This document shows positions 6,968 to 13,871 of a DNA stretch of 16,359 bases, in pieces. Location: the NCBI GenBank assembly GCA_014379305.1, contig JACMMB010000214.1:1-16359 (forward strand), read 5' to 3'. The notes under the pieces are model-generated. The model worked only from the letters and a program-made list of their open reading frames with translations, ran no database searches and had not been told where the DNA came from. Origin of the DNA: Akkermansiaceae bacterium (lineage in GTDB: Bacteria > Verrucomicrobiota > Verrucomicrobiia > Verrucomicrobiales > Akkermansiaceae). The stretch's first letter is position 1, and each line of letters opens with the position of its first letter. The position numbers and the translations under genes were made by a program.

Positions 6968-7056
6968 GGTCGTGTTTGTTTTTGTGTTTGTCTGTATTAT
7001 TAGGGGCTGCTTACAGCCTGAAATTGTGTAGTGTTGGACGGTTTTGGAATGATTCG

Positions 7057-7272
7057 CTATTTCGGGGTTTCGTGGCCCGGTCGCTCATGCGAACCGGTAT
7101 ACATGGCCGCCTCCTCAAAGGGCCACCAGATTTGCGTGATGCTCGCCTCAATACCCATGTGGAAGGTGCAAGCGATGAAAGAAACTCCTCCGACCCATTG
7201 AAGAAACGAGGAGAAGCGATCCGGTATCCAGCCGATATAGAGTGCCGGCAGCCCGCACTTCGCGTTGAGCTT
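7057..7272 (-). other. Protein-like 71-codon open frame without a clear start
   Basis: Between the relaxase and the 155-residue gene, the minus strand has an open frame of 71 codons that reads like protein: CGLPALYIGWIPDRFSSFLQ near the start, WVGGVSFIACTFHMG in the middle and SHERPGHETPK at the end. A TAG stop precedes it, and the first ATG is at codon 39. It could be a gene fragment, a gene with a rare start codon, or chance. The rest of 6968-7302 shows nothing further. Confidence 0.25.
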
Positions 7273-7302
7273 CTATTTCTTTATGTCACACTCACCATTG
7301 AA

Positions 7303-8574
7303 TCAAATCAACGGTGAGTTTGGTGGTTCGGGTGCTTCAGGTGTGTCGACGTCGTGGAGCCAGCGTAGCAGCCTTTGAAGCACTTGGGGATCGTCGAGGT
7401 TTGGCGGTTTGCAAAGCTGACCCTCACCGTTTCGTTTGATCCATTGCTTTAACTTGTCGAGGGTTTCGTCGCACGGGCCATCGAAGAGAGATGCCATAAT
7501 ATCGATCCCTTCGCGTGCATTCTGGACTTCACTATCACCGCCTGCGGATGGGAGCTTGGAGCGTAGTCGATCAAATGGGCCCCCGGCAATACCGCCACGC
7601 CTCACGGTCATCCTGAGTTTCTCCGATACAGCGAACGTGGAATCTTCGGTCGTGATTGCCTCGGCGATGTATTGCTTCAAGGCAGCGACTTGGGATTTTT
7701 GACGTTGAGTCAGCTTGGTAACCGCCAACTCGTCGCGCAATTCTTGGTAAAGCCAGCCAAGTTCCTCAGTGGCTTTTGAGAGCTTCCTTTGCAGTCCATC
7801 TACAATATTCGGAATCAGACCGAGGACCTCGGCTGGCGATATCGATTTAGGTGATGCCATTAGGTTCAACTTGAGAATTGCCTCATTGATTTTGCAGCGC
7901 TCCCGCTCCTTCCGTGAGTCATTCTTGGAAAATGGTCCTTCGTGAATGGTCGGAATCCTTCCGATATTTTGCTTTTCGAGGGACCTGCAGCTGACAGTTT
8001 TGTCGATCGAATAATTTTGATAATATTCGTTCAGGCAATCCTCCCAGAGCTTCCTGACCAGATCGAGCATTTCCCGGGAATCCAGTTCGCGGTTCTTGGC
8101 TCCCAACCGAATCTGGCCGCTTTCGTCACGGATTACAAAACGAGTTGATGCAAGCAAATGGGCGTGATGGTTTTGGGTCGTCCTATTGGGTGGCATGTGA
8201 ATCGCCACCACTAAGGAGATCCCGTATTTGGTGGCCAGACGAAGTGCAAAACCCTCGGCGAGCGTCGCACGATTAGAATCGGAGCCTTCGTAGGGCAGGG
8301 CGATTTCAAACTCCCTCCAGAGGCGGCTGTTGCAGCGGGTTTCGGTTCTCCCGACTTCATTCAAAATAGCCTGATAAGTTTTCCTTACACCCTCTGATTT
8401 ACCGGGACACTCCCAGTTGATTAAAAAATGTTCGCGTATTTCGGAGATGTCTCGATGAGGATATTTCATCAGATCATCGTGGGGATCTCGCAGTTTGAAG
8501 CCGACTCGGTAGCTCAAGACCGCAGCTGCGGAGCTATCCAATCGCGACATTGACTTGCTTGCTAAATGATACAT
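7303..8574 (-). CDS. MobA/MobL-family (MobQ) relaxase
   Basis: This 423-residue protein carries the marks of the MobA/MobL relaxases, which nick oriT and stay bound to the transferred strand. The N-terminus has SSAAAVLSYRVGFKLRD with the likely catalytic Tyr22. LWREFEIALP (85-94) follows, then IHMPPN and QNHHAHLLASTR (134-145), the metal-binding histidine motif. Family-typical KQNIGRIPTIHEGPF comes at 201-215. The C-terminal part (about 240-400) is helical and basic, without the primase domain of RSF1010 MobA, so this is a short relaxase. On the minus strand TTGACA (8605-8600) could serve as a -35 element. Just upstream lie an RSF1010-like oriT and a small basic protein gene in the same direction. 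No type IV secretion genes are visible, so transfer would need a helper. Confidence 0.9.
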   Translation of the reverse strand: MYHLASKSMSRLDSSAAAVLSYRVGFKLRDPHDDLMKYPHRDISEIREHFLINWECPGKSEGVRKTYQAILNEVGRTETRCNSRLWREFEIALPYEGSDSNRATLAEGFALRLATKYGISLVVAIHMPPNRTTQNHHAHLLASTRFVIRDESGQIRLGAKNRELDSREMLDLVRKLWEDCLNEYYQNYSIDKTVSCRSLEKQNIGRIPTIHEGPFSKNDSRKERERCKINEAILKLNLMASPKSISPAEVLGLIPNIVDGLQRKLSKATEELGWLYQELRDELAVTKLTQRQKSQVAALKQYIAEAITTEDSTFAVSEKLRMTVRRGGIAGGPFDRLRSKLPSAGGDSEVQNAREGIDIMASLFDGPCDETLDKLKQWIKRNGEGQLCKPPNLDDPQVLQRLLRWLHDVDTPEAPEPPNSPLI

Positions 8575-8592
8575 TGCTATGTGTCGGGTGAA

Positions 8593-8640
8593 TTGACATT
8601 GTCAAGAAGCCTCAGCGGGGGTTTCGGGGGAATTTTCCCC
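8593..8640. repeat. Two short palindromes beside oriT
   Basis: TTGAC-ATT-GTCAA (8593-8605) and GGGGAA-TT-TTCCCC (8627-8640) lie between the relaxase start and the oriT core. They may bind the accessory protein or regulate the relaxase promoter; the TTGACA on the minus strand overlaps the first one. These roles are inferred from position. Confidence 0.4.
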
Positions 8641-8653
8641 TGAACGCGCTGGA

Positions 8654-8682
8654 GCAAACGAAGTTTGCGGAAGTGCGCCCTC
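8654..8682 (+). other. oriT: Origin of transfer, RSF1010/R1162 type (oriT)
   Basis: A perfect inverted repeat GCAAAC-GAA-GTTTGC (8654-8668) is followed by GGAAGTGCGCCCTC (8669-8682). The oriT of RSF1010/R1162 has the same plan: an inverted repeat with a GAA loop, then AA(A/G)TGCGCCCT, with the nick between G and CCCT. The equivalent nick here is between 8677 and 8678 on the plus strand. The site lies between the accessory gene and the relaxase gene. Transfer from this nick would carry the accessory gene in first and, on a circle, the relaxase gene last, which is the usual arrangement. The recognition is from memory of the R1162 core. Confidence 0.8.
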
Positions 8683-8700
8683 AATCGCCGGGAGCTCGTG

Positions 8701-8727
8701 ACCCCCCGGCCTTTTGGGCCGGGGGGT
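8701..8727. repeat. 11-bp perfect GC hairpin between oriT and the accessory gene
   Basis: ACCCCCCGGCC (8701-8711) and GGCCGGGGGGT (8717-8727) pair perfectly around a five-base TTTTG loop. It lies 43 bases after the stop of the minus-strand accessory gene. It could end that transcript, but no U-tract follows on the minus strand. A replication or transfer structure on the single strand is the other possibility. Confidence 0.6.
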
Positions 8728-8769
8728 GGGAGCGACGGCGTCAATGGGCGATAGCCGCATTACGTAGCT

Positions 8770-9150
8770 TTAGGAAGCACCGCCCTGGTTTTCAGGCGGA
8801 GTAGGTTGATTTTCATCAGTGGCACCGTGCCCATCGCCAGCCACATTCGGTGGCGGCGTTTCCAATTTGGTGAAGACCAATCCGTGAGGATTCGCTTTAT
8901 ACCAGTCGAGATCCGTGGGTTTCATCCATTTGACTAGGATTTTCTCCAAGCCTTCGGGCCGCTGCTCAGGGAGTGCATCCTTGAAAAACTTCAGACAAGT
9001 CCTTCCGAGAATCATCATGCGCCGCTTATTGGCTTTAGTTTGTTTCGCCGATTCGGTGGCTTTCAAGACTCCGATTGCCTTCTTGGCGTCAGCGGCAACC
9101 TTCAAACGGGACTCGATTTTTTCAGCGAGGGTCTTGCGGGGGCGCTTCAT
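8770..9150 (-). CDS. Small basic mobilisation accessory protein (MobC/TraD-like)
   Basis: This 126-residue protein starts MKRPRKTLAEKIESRLK and is strongly basic over its first 50 residues. The block KANKRRMMILGRTCLKF (39-55) resembles the RKxRxxxxLG block of the small TraC/TraD/MobC-type proteins encoded beside MobQ relaxases, which help the relaxase open oriT. The last 30 residues are Pro/Gly/Asn-rich and probably disordered. It reads towards the oriT and the relaxase, as in related mobilisation regions. Its start overlaps, as ATGA, the end of an upstream minus-strand frame. The role as oriT-binding accessory rests on position and that one motif. Confidence 0.6.
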   Translation of the reverse strand: MKRPRKTLAEKIESRLKVAADAKKAIGVLKATESAKQTKANKRRMMILGRTCLKFFKDALPEQRPEGLEKILVKWMKPTDLDWYKANPHGLVFTKLETPPPNVAGDGHGATDENQPTPPENQGGAS

Positions 9151-9545
9151 GCCTTGATAGGGTTAGTGGTTTTAGCAAGTCCCGGATATTCTCGCGGTCC
9201 TGCTCCAGATTGCGTAGAGCCAGTGTTCGCGATTTGCGTCCACTTGGCTTTGCTGTTATTTGCACTTGGGCGTGCTGCCGTAATAGTTTTCATAGTCTCT
9301 GTTTCGAGTTTGGAATTTCCAAACGCAGCAAGATGCTGGCTAACCGACTTACCTGTTTCCTGCCTTGTGGCTCAGGAGGCATCGTCCAATCCGATCTGCG
9401 AGACACACTCCAGATTTTCCCTCTTCGGGCCGTCCGACATCCGAACGGTCAGCCGCTACCCGTCAGAAAACTGGTGATCAACCGATCCCGTCTTCTGCTT
9501 CAGCGCACTGACAAATATTGGAATATCATCGGTAGTGGGAAGATC
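9147..9545 (-). pseudogene. Interrupted protein-like frame upstream of the accessory gene
   Basis: A single minus-strand frame ending in ATGA overlap with the accessory gene looks coding but is interrupted by TAG (9458-9456) and TGA (9374-9372). The segments read FYICVDLPTTDDIPIFVSAL, then MSDGPKRENLECVSQIGLDD, then ATRQETGKSVSQHLAAFG, and end KTTNPIKA. The last stretch could be made alone from ATG at 9293 as a 48-residue peptide. A separate 30-residue frame (9382-9290) also ends at that ATG with an ATGA overlap. Possible readings are a decayed gene with two nonsense mutations, assembly errors, or a string of tiny coupled frames. I recognise no family, and no start is evident at the upstream end. 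Confidence 0.3.
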
Positions 9546-9566
9546 AACACAAATGTAAAATTTATT

Positions 9567-9605
9567 TAGAAGGGGCTTCTTCTGAAATCGGAGGAAGCTC
9601 CACCA
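9567..9605. repeat. Imperfect stem at the end of the minus-strand operon
   Basis: GGGGCTTCT (9572-9580) pairs with GGAAGCTCC (9593-9601) with two G-T positions. On the minus strand it lies just past the flavin reductase end and is followed by an A/T-rich stretch, so it might help end transcription. Pairing is weaker in the minus-strand RNA, where the two G-T positions become A-C mismatches. The DNA from 9546 to 9651 shows no other feature. Confidence 0.25.
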
Positions 9606-9651
9606 CCGCGATTGAGTGGTAGGCTTTCGTTATCTAAGCGCCGGAAATCGC

Positions 9652-10193
9652 TCACAACCCCGGAGGGATCTTCTCGACCATCAGCGCCCGATGACTGAAT
9701 CTTCCGCCGTCCGCCACGAATGTGCCATCGCCGACCGCATGGAACGTGCGGCGCTTGTGGCTGTCGGGAGCGATCCATGCCCGCACCCCTTCAAGGACGA
9801 AGAGGTCGTGCTTCTTCACGTAGTCAATGACGCGGCATTCGATGTTCGCGATGCACTCGGCGATGAGCGGTGCCTTGACTGCTTTGGCCTTAGCCGGTGT
9901 CAGCCCGAATTTGCGGAATTTATCGGTGTCGGTCCCCGAGCAGGTTCCGATCCTCACCACCGTTCCGACATGTCCGCGGACGGTATCGCGATGACGCATT
10001 CCTTGGTTTCCATGAGCGCGTGGAAGGAGTGGTTCCATGGGCCGGTGACGAATGCCAGCTTCGGAGTGAGGTGCATCACCAGGGTCCATGAGATCGTCAT
10101 GATGTTTTTCTTCTTCCCCGCGGCGGTCGTGACGAAGGTCACGGGTCCTGGTTCGATCAACATGAATGCTTTGGCGAGGGGCAGCTCTTTCAT
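9652..10193 (-). pseudogene. Flavin reductase-like (flavoredoxin) gene with one frameshift
   Basis: Two overlapping minus-strand frames together give an FMN-binding split-barrel protein of about 180 residues. The first (start 10193) reads MKELPLAKAFMLIEPGPVTF with NIMTISWTLVMHL, the typical barrel core, and stops at 9954 after ADMSERW. The second continues in another frame as VVRIGTCSGTDTDKFRKFGL, then KAPLIAECIANIECRVIDY, to 9652. Joining them needs one extra base near 9963-9966, restoring a Ser-Glu-Thr-Val-Val run from GAACG to GAAACG. Homologues reduce flavin or use it in electron transfer. It follows the exonuclease gene by 28 bases. Decay appears confined to this one base, so an assembly indel is quite possible. 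Confidence 0.75.
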
Positions 10194-10221
10194 ATCCGGA
10201 GTTTTCTTTCGTTGGGGGGCC

Positions 10222-10740
10222 TTATAGCCGGATGCCCAAACCCAACTTATCCCGCATAGTGAGCAGCGCCTCGGCATTCCCCTTCGCGTCATCAACCGGG
10301 TTGTGGGTGTGGCGGGTTTTCCGCAGGTGTTTGAAGTTCTTCGTCGTATCGCGCACCAGGCCCTTGTAGAGGCTGCCAAGGTTTGTGGACGAGAATCCGA
10401 AGGGATTGGCACCGGTGAAGTGGTGGAAATAAAAATTGATGAACTGCCAGTCGAATCCGTTGTTGTCCGAGATGAACATCGGCCGGCCCGCGCCGACCTC
10501 CGCGATCCATGACGCGAAACTCCGCATCACTTTTTCCGGCTCTGGAAACTCCAGCGTCTGCTCGCGGGTGAATCCACTGACTGCCAGTGCTTCGGGCACG
10601 AACTTTTCCGAGATCGGCCGCAGTTCGCCGTAGAAGGTCCGTTGCAAGCCCAGTTCGACCACCACGGCACCGAAGGAAATCATCGAGAAATCGCCGGGGA
10701 TTGGTCCGTCGGCTTCAATGTCTATCATGATCCAGCTCAT
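10222..10740 (-). CDS. DEDDh 3'-5' exonuclease (RNase T/DnaQ fold)
   Basis: This 172-residue protein has all three exonuclease motifs. ExoI is WIMIDIEADGP, with Asp7 and Glu9. ExoII is FISDNNGFDWQFINFY, with Asp97. ExoIII is HNPVDDAKGNAEAL, with His146 and Asp151 in the HxxxxD form that defines the DEDDh subgroup. It is a single-domain enzyme expected to remove nucleotides from 3' ends of DNA or RNA, similar in size to RNase T or to small DnaQ-like proteins. There is no polymerase-binding tail that would make it a replicative epsilon subunit. It starts 12 bases after the TPR gene and precedes the flavin reductase-like gene, so all are probably one transcript. The substrate is not clear from sequence. 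Confidence 0.85.
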   Translation of the reverse strand: MSWIMIDIEADGPIPGDFSMISFGAVVVELGLQRTFYGELRPISEKFVPEALAVSGFTREQTLEFPEPEKVMRSFASWIAEVGAGRPMFISDNNGFDWQFINFYFHHFTGANPFGFSSTNLGSLYKGLVRDTTKNFKHLRKTRHTHNPVDDAKGNAEALLTMRDKLGLGIRL

Positions 10741-10752
10741 GGGGCGACGGGG

Positions 10753-11838
10753 TTACTGCGGTTGTCCACGGAGTCGGCACGCCTCCGCATACTCGGCGGA
10801 GATGTCGAAGCCGATGTCCACGGTGGGATCGATAATCTTGAACCCGACGTATTCGATGCACAGCAGATGAAGTCCGGTGAAGTCCCCGGGCAGTGACCGC
10901 AGCTGGTATTTTGTGGAAGGGTCGTTCACGGTAAGCCCCTTGGCGCCCAGCATCGCGATTTCAAGAGTGGTGCGCTGGACTTCCTCCTGGGGCATAGTTT
11001 CGAACACCCTGATGGCATCGCCGCAGTAGGTCAGGACATCCGGCCTCAAAGCGCCGCAGGCATTGCGGAACTTGATCTGTGTGATCCGGTTGCGTCCGGC
11101 TTCAGCTTTTTCCGCGAGGTGGCCGCCGGGATCGAGGGTGATGACGCGTTGGTAGGCGGTCTCCGCCTCCGCGGTCACTCCTGACTGCTCCAAGTTCATG
11201 CCGAGGTTGAGCCATGCCTGGGCATCGGAGGGCAGGAGCACAACGGCAGCCTTGAGGTGGTCGCGTGCCTCATCGAGTTGTCCCGATTGGGAAAGCGCGG
11301 CCCCGAGATTCTTGTGGGCGAACGGATCCTGCGGGTGTCGGACCAAACCTTCGCGGAACGATTGGATGGCCACATCAATTTCACCGAAGCTACCTTGTGC
11401 CACGCCTAGCGCGACCCAGGCACTGGGATAATCAGGAGCGATTGCGACAAGACGCTCAAGCAATTCCAGCGCCTCACCAACGTGTCTCGCCTCGACGAGA
11501 CTCATCCCCAAATTGAACAGCGCGGCAGCGTCGGCAGGGTCGCGTTCCAAAGCGACGCGCAAGGTGGCGATGCCCTTGTCGGTGTTACCCTGCTTCAGGT
11601 GGTTCGCCCCTTGGTCCGCCAGAGACTCGGCCTTGTCGGACTCCTTCCAACGAATAATCACCCGGTCGTGGGTCACTGCCACTTCCGCCGCGCCGCCCTG
11701 GCCGACGAACTGCCCTATCAGGTGTTCGCGGATCGCTTGGAGATAGGAGTCGCCCAGAAGCTCGCGCTGATCTTCTGGCAGTAGGCTGCGGTCGAAGTCG
11801 GCGAGAGGAAACTGAATGTCATGAGGAGTGTCCGGCAT
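10753..11838 (-). CDS. Tetratricopeptide-repeat protein
   Basis: From ATG at 11838 the protein has 361 residues. An N-terminal region (1-65) begins MPDTPHDIQFPLADFDRSLL and has no repeat. About five TPR units occupy roughly 72-242, with consensus pieces such as AALFNLGMSLVEARHVGEAL, AWVALGVAQGSFGEIDVAI and AWLNLGMNLEQSGVTAEAE. A C-terminal domain (250-361) follows, with GLHLLCIEYVGFKIIDPTVD. TPRs bind partner proteins, so this is likely a scaffold. Its start shares one base with the stop of the upstream gene (TGATG), strongly implying co-translation and perhaps complex formation. No signal peptide or membrane segment is seen, so it is probably cytoplasmic. The longer in-frame extension upstream is Arg/Gly-rich overlap and was left out. 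Confidence 0.85.
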   Translation of the reverse strand: MPDTPHDIQFPLADFDRSLLPEDQRELLGDSYLQAIREHLIGQFVGQGGAAEVAVTHDRVIIRWKESDKAESLADQGANHLKQGNTDKGIATLRVALERDPADAAALFNLGMSLVEARHVGEALELLERLVAIAPDYPSAWVALGVAQGSFGEIDVAIQSFREGLVRHPQDPFAHKNLGAALSQSGQLDEARDHLKAAVVLLPSDAQAWLNLGMNLEQSGVTAEAETAYQRVITLDPGGHLAEKAEAGRNRITQIKFRNACGALRPDVLTYCGDAIRVFETMPQEEVQRTTLEIAMLGAKGLTVNDPSTKYQLRSLPGDFTGLHLLCIEYVGFKIIDPTVDIGFDISAEYAEACRLRGQPQ

Positions 11839-12581
11839 CAGTCGGTCGTGTAGGGTTTGAAATGGAAGGCTCCCGTGAGCCCGACCACCGGAGCCCAGCG
11901 TTCGATCAGCATCCGGTCGCATGCCGGGTCGTCGGGAGTTTCATCGAGCACTGCACGGAGGTCGGCGACCTTGCCCCGATAGCCCATGGCCACGAACGGG
12001 ATGACAAACCGGGTTTCGTGCAACCTCTCGCCCCAGAGTGTGGCATACAGAGCGTTCATCGACGAGTTGGCATCCACCAGCGGCTTGGGAAATTTCTGCC
12101 GGGTCTCCGGTTTCAGCGCCCGCTCGTTCTCGGCGAGCTGCGAGCGGATTTCGGCTTCCTGCTGCTGTCGCAGGCCCGGCAGGTTCTTCCAAATCCAATC
12201 ATCCACCCGGAAACCGATGGAGTAGGTGCGGAGTTGGGTGATGATGCTGCTGATCATCATCCGGGCGAGCGGTTCCTCAAATCCCCCGAGCCCCATGGCT
12301 TTGATGCCGAGATCCCGCTCGGTGTCGGTGGACACGATGTCCCAACGCTCGGCTGCCGGACAAGTGAAAGTCCGGATGAGAAATTGCAGCTGACTTGCCA
12401 CCAAATAGTCCAGAGACGGAGATCCCGGCCTGAAACGAACGATGTGGCCAGGTGCTCCACGACGTGCCGGAGTCACCGTGGCCCTTGCCTTCAAGTCCGT
12501 CTCCTCCATCACATGAACCGGGCGATTCGAAAGCTGCTCCACCTGCTGGATCAGTTGCTGGACTTCGGGAGCGAGAGGCAT
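11838..12581 (-). CDS. Conserved protein of unknown function, coupled to the TPR gene
   Basis: From ATG at 12581 the product has 247 residues and starts MPLAPEVQQLIQQVEQLSNR. It continues PVHVMEETDLKARATVTPAR and then IVRFRPGSPSLDYLVASQLQ. The RATVTPARRGAPGHIVRFRP block has the look of the N-terminal part of IrrE/M78-like peptidase-related proteins, but no HExxH zinc motif is present, so I make no catalytic claim. The second half contains FRVDDWIWKNLPGLRQQQE and ETRFVIPFVAMGYRGKVADL. The frame is open upstream to 12917, but that stretch is Arg/Ser-rich and overlaps the divergent gene. It shares one base with the TPR gene (TGATG), suggesting the two act together. Confidence 0.75.
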   Translation of the reverse strand: MPLAPEVQQLIQQVEQLSNRPVHVMEETDLKARATVTPARRGAPGHIVRFRPGSPSLDYLVASQLQFLIRTFTCPAAERWDIVSTDTERDLGIKAMGLGGFEEPLARMMISSIITQLRTYSIGFRVDDWIWKNLPGLRQQQEAEIRSQLAENERALKPETRQKFPKPLVDANSSMNALYATLWGERLHETRFVIPFVAMGYRGKVADLRAVLDETPDDPACDRMLIERWAPVVGLTGAFHFKPYTTD

Positions 12582-12739
12582 GAGTGCGGAATGATGGGTC
12601 GCGTGGATTCCACCTGAAATCCGGTGCCGGAGGCTGACACCGCGCCCGATGCCAGGCAAGCGCTCCGTGCCACCCCCCACATCCGACCGCGCTGACAGAT
12701 TATCTGGCCATCCGAGGCCTCCATGCTTAGCTCTCACCC
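12582..12739. promoter_or_regulatory. Divergent intergenic region
   Basis: This 158-base gap separates the minus-strand set (12581 downwards) from the plus-strand set (12740 upwards), so promoters for both must lie here or inside the first codons. I see no clear -35/-10 pair or operator palindrome. Confidence 0.3.
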
Positions 12740-13321
12740 GTGAAAAGAAACCGCAGGCAGGAAAATCCTCAGGGTCTGGAGCCGCTCGCCCGGCAGGCCC
12801 AGGACTACGCCCTGCACATGATGCGGACCACCGGCTCCGTCCCGCCAACCGTGATCGCCGACACAGACGAGGGCTTCGTTTTCTGCATGCCCACCGCATT
12901 GACGGATGACGCTGCAAAGGATCGTTTCGCTGAAGTCACCCGCCTGTTTGCGATCGGCCAGAGCGCGAGGTCCATTGTCATGATCGCGGAGGCATGGGCG
13001 CGACATCCGGACGCCAGAGGCCACCTGGATACCGAAACGCCGCCGTCCCAAGCACCAGACCGCAAGGAAGTGGTCGTGCTGATGCTCGAAGACCATTCCC
13101 GCAACGCCACCCGCATGCTCCCTATCTTGCGGGACGATGCCGACGTTTTCTCCGGCTTTGGCGACCCGGGGCCGCTTCAGTTCGGAGAATCACAGGGGCG
13201 CTTCTCCGGCCTCATGCCGCGCAACAAACCCAGCGTGCGCGAGGCGGCACAGGCCAGGACCACCTTGATCTCGCTTGGTATGAACATCATCAACCGCGGC
13301 TTCGATCCCACCATGAACTGA
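12740..13321 (+). CDS. Unknown 193-residue protein, first of a plus-strand pair
   Basis: This frame starts with GTG at 12740; the product begins MKRNRRQENPQGLEPLARQA. The central part, VPPTVIADTDEGFVFCMPTA then LTDDAAKDRFAEVTRLFAIG, looks like a compact alpha/beta domain. It is followed by ARSIVMIAEAWAR and, later, VVVLMLEDHSRNATRMLPIL. I recognise no family or catalytic motif and see no membrane segment. It ends 2 bases before the next gene, so they are almost surely co-translated. The internal in-frame ATG codons are inside the folded-looking part, which makes GTG the best start, though no strong ribosome-binding site precedes it. Confidence 0.65.
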   Translation: MKRNRRQENPQGLEPLARQAQDYALHMMRTTGSVPPTVIADTDEGFVFCMPTALTDDAAKDRFAEVTRLFAIGQSARSIVMIAEAWARHPDARGHLDTETPPSQAPDRKEVVVLMLEDHSRNATRMLPILRDDADVFSGFGDPGPLQFGESQGRFSGLMPRNKPSVREAAQARTTLISLGMNIINRGFDPTMN

Positions 13322-13323
13322 CC

Positions 13324-13836
13324 ATGATCGACGAACACAGCGCCGTCATGGTCATCTTCAGCGAACCGCAGGTCCGCCACTGCAAGACCGCGCACTTCCT
13401 CAAGACCTTCGGCCCGGACGCGCTGCCCGAGGGTCCGGACCTCGCGGCGATGATGGGAAAATTCCAGTTCCTCGTCGAAGGCTGGGACGACGACCCGCAG
13501 GAGCTCTACTCGATCCCCGAGGTGCGGAAATTCTACCAGCACCTCCACCGGGTCTGGCCCTACTGGTTCTTTTTCTGCGACCTCCGCACGGAAACCCTGA
13601 CCATGATGACGATGTGCCTGCTGCCAAACCTCAGCGGCTACAAGCGCCTCGGTGAACCCAACGCCGCCGTCGAATACGACCCGATGGATTTGCTCAACTT
13701 CATTAAGAAAAACTTCGTGCCGCTCAACACGATGATGGAGCGCGCCGGGATGAGCGAGATGGACATCTACAACCGGACTCGCGACGTGTTCCACCACTAC
13801 AAGCTGCCCTACGAATCGGAGCCTCCTCAGGAGTGA
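13324..13836 (+). CDS. Unknown 170-residue protein, second of a plus-strand pair
   Basis: The product starts MIDEHSAVMVIFSEPQVRHC. Distinct blocks are FQFLVEGWDDDPQELYSIPE, VRKFYQHLHRVWPYWFFFCD, MMTMCLLPNLSGY and YDPMDLLNFIKKNFVPLNTM. The aromatic run WPYWFFFC and the repeated phrase 'opposed acidic then aromatic' give it a distinctive profile, but I cannot name a family. It follows the previous gene by 2 bases and is 35 bases before the sirtuin start. The frame extends upstream to 12994 inside the previous gene, but ATG at 13324 gives the compact layout. No membrane or secretion signal is seen. Confidence 0.7.
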   Translation: MIDEHSAVMVIFSEPQVRHCKTAHFLKTFGPDALPEGPDLAAMMGKFQFLVEGWDDDPQELYSIPEVRKFYQHLHRVWPYWFFFCDLRTETLTMMTMCLLPNLSGYKRLGEPNAAVEYDPMDLLNFIKKNFVPLNTMMERAGMSEMDIYNRTRDVFHHYKLPYESEPPQE

Positions 13837-13871
13837 GGTTCTCAGGTTCAGTCGATGTCAGGAATCACGCC

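Noticed and set aside
542..9601. Similar words near 542 (AATCGGAGGAGCTCCACT) and 9586 (AATCGGAGGAAGCTCCACC) as possible attachment sites
   Set aside because: The match is short and imperfect, the first copy lies within a coding frame, and no integrase is present, so chance is the simpler view.
9616..10227. 203-codon plus-strand frame
   Set aside because: It is the antisense shadow of the flavin reductase-like gene, whose two minus-strand parts match a known fold.
11862..12617. 251-codon plus-strand frame
   Set aside because: It lies opposite the conserved protein coupled to the TPR gene and is rich in His, Arg and Pro, typical of a shadow frame in GC-rich DNA.
13177..13797. 206-codon minus-strand frame
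   Set aside because: It is antisense to the two plus-strand proteins that have compact spacing and better composition.
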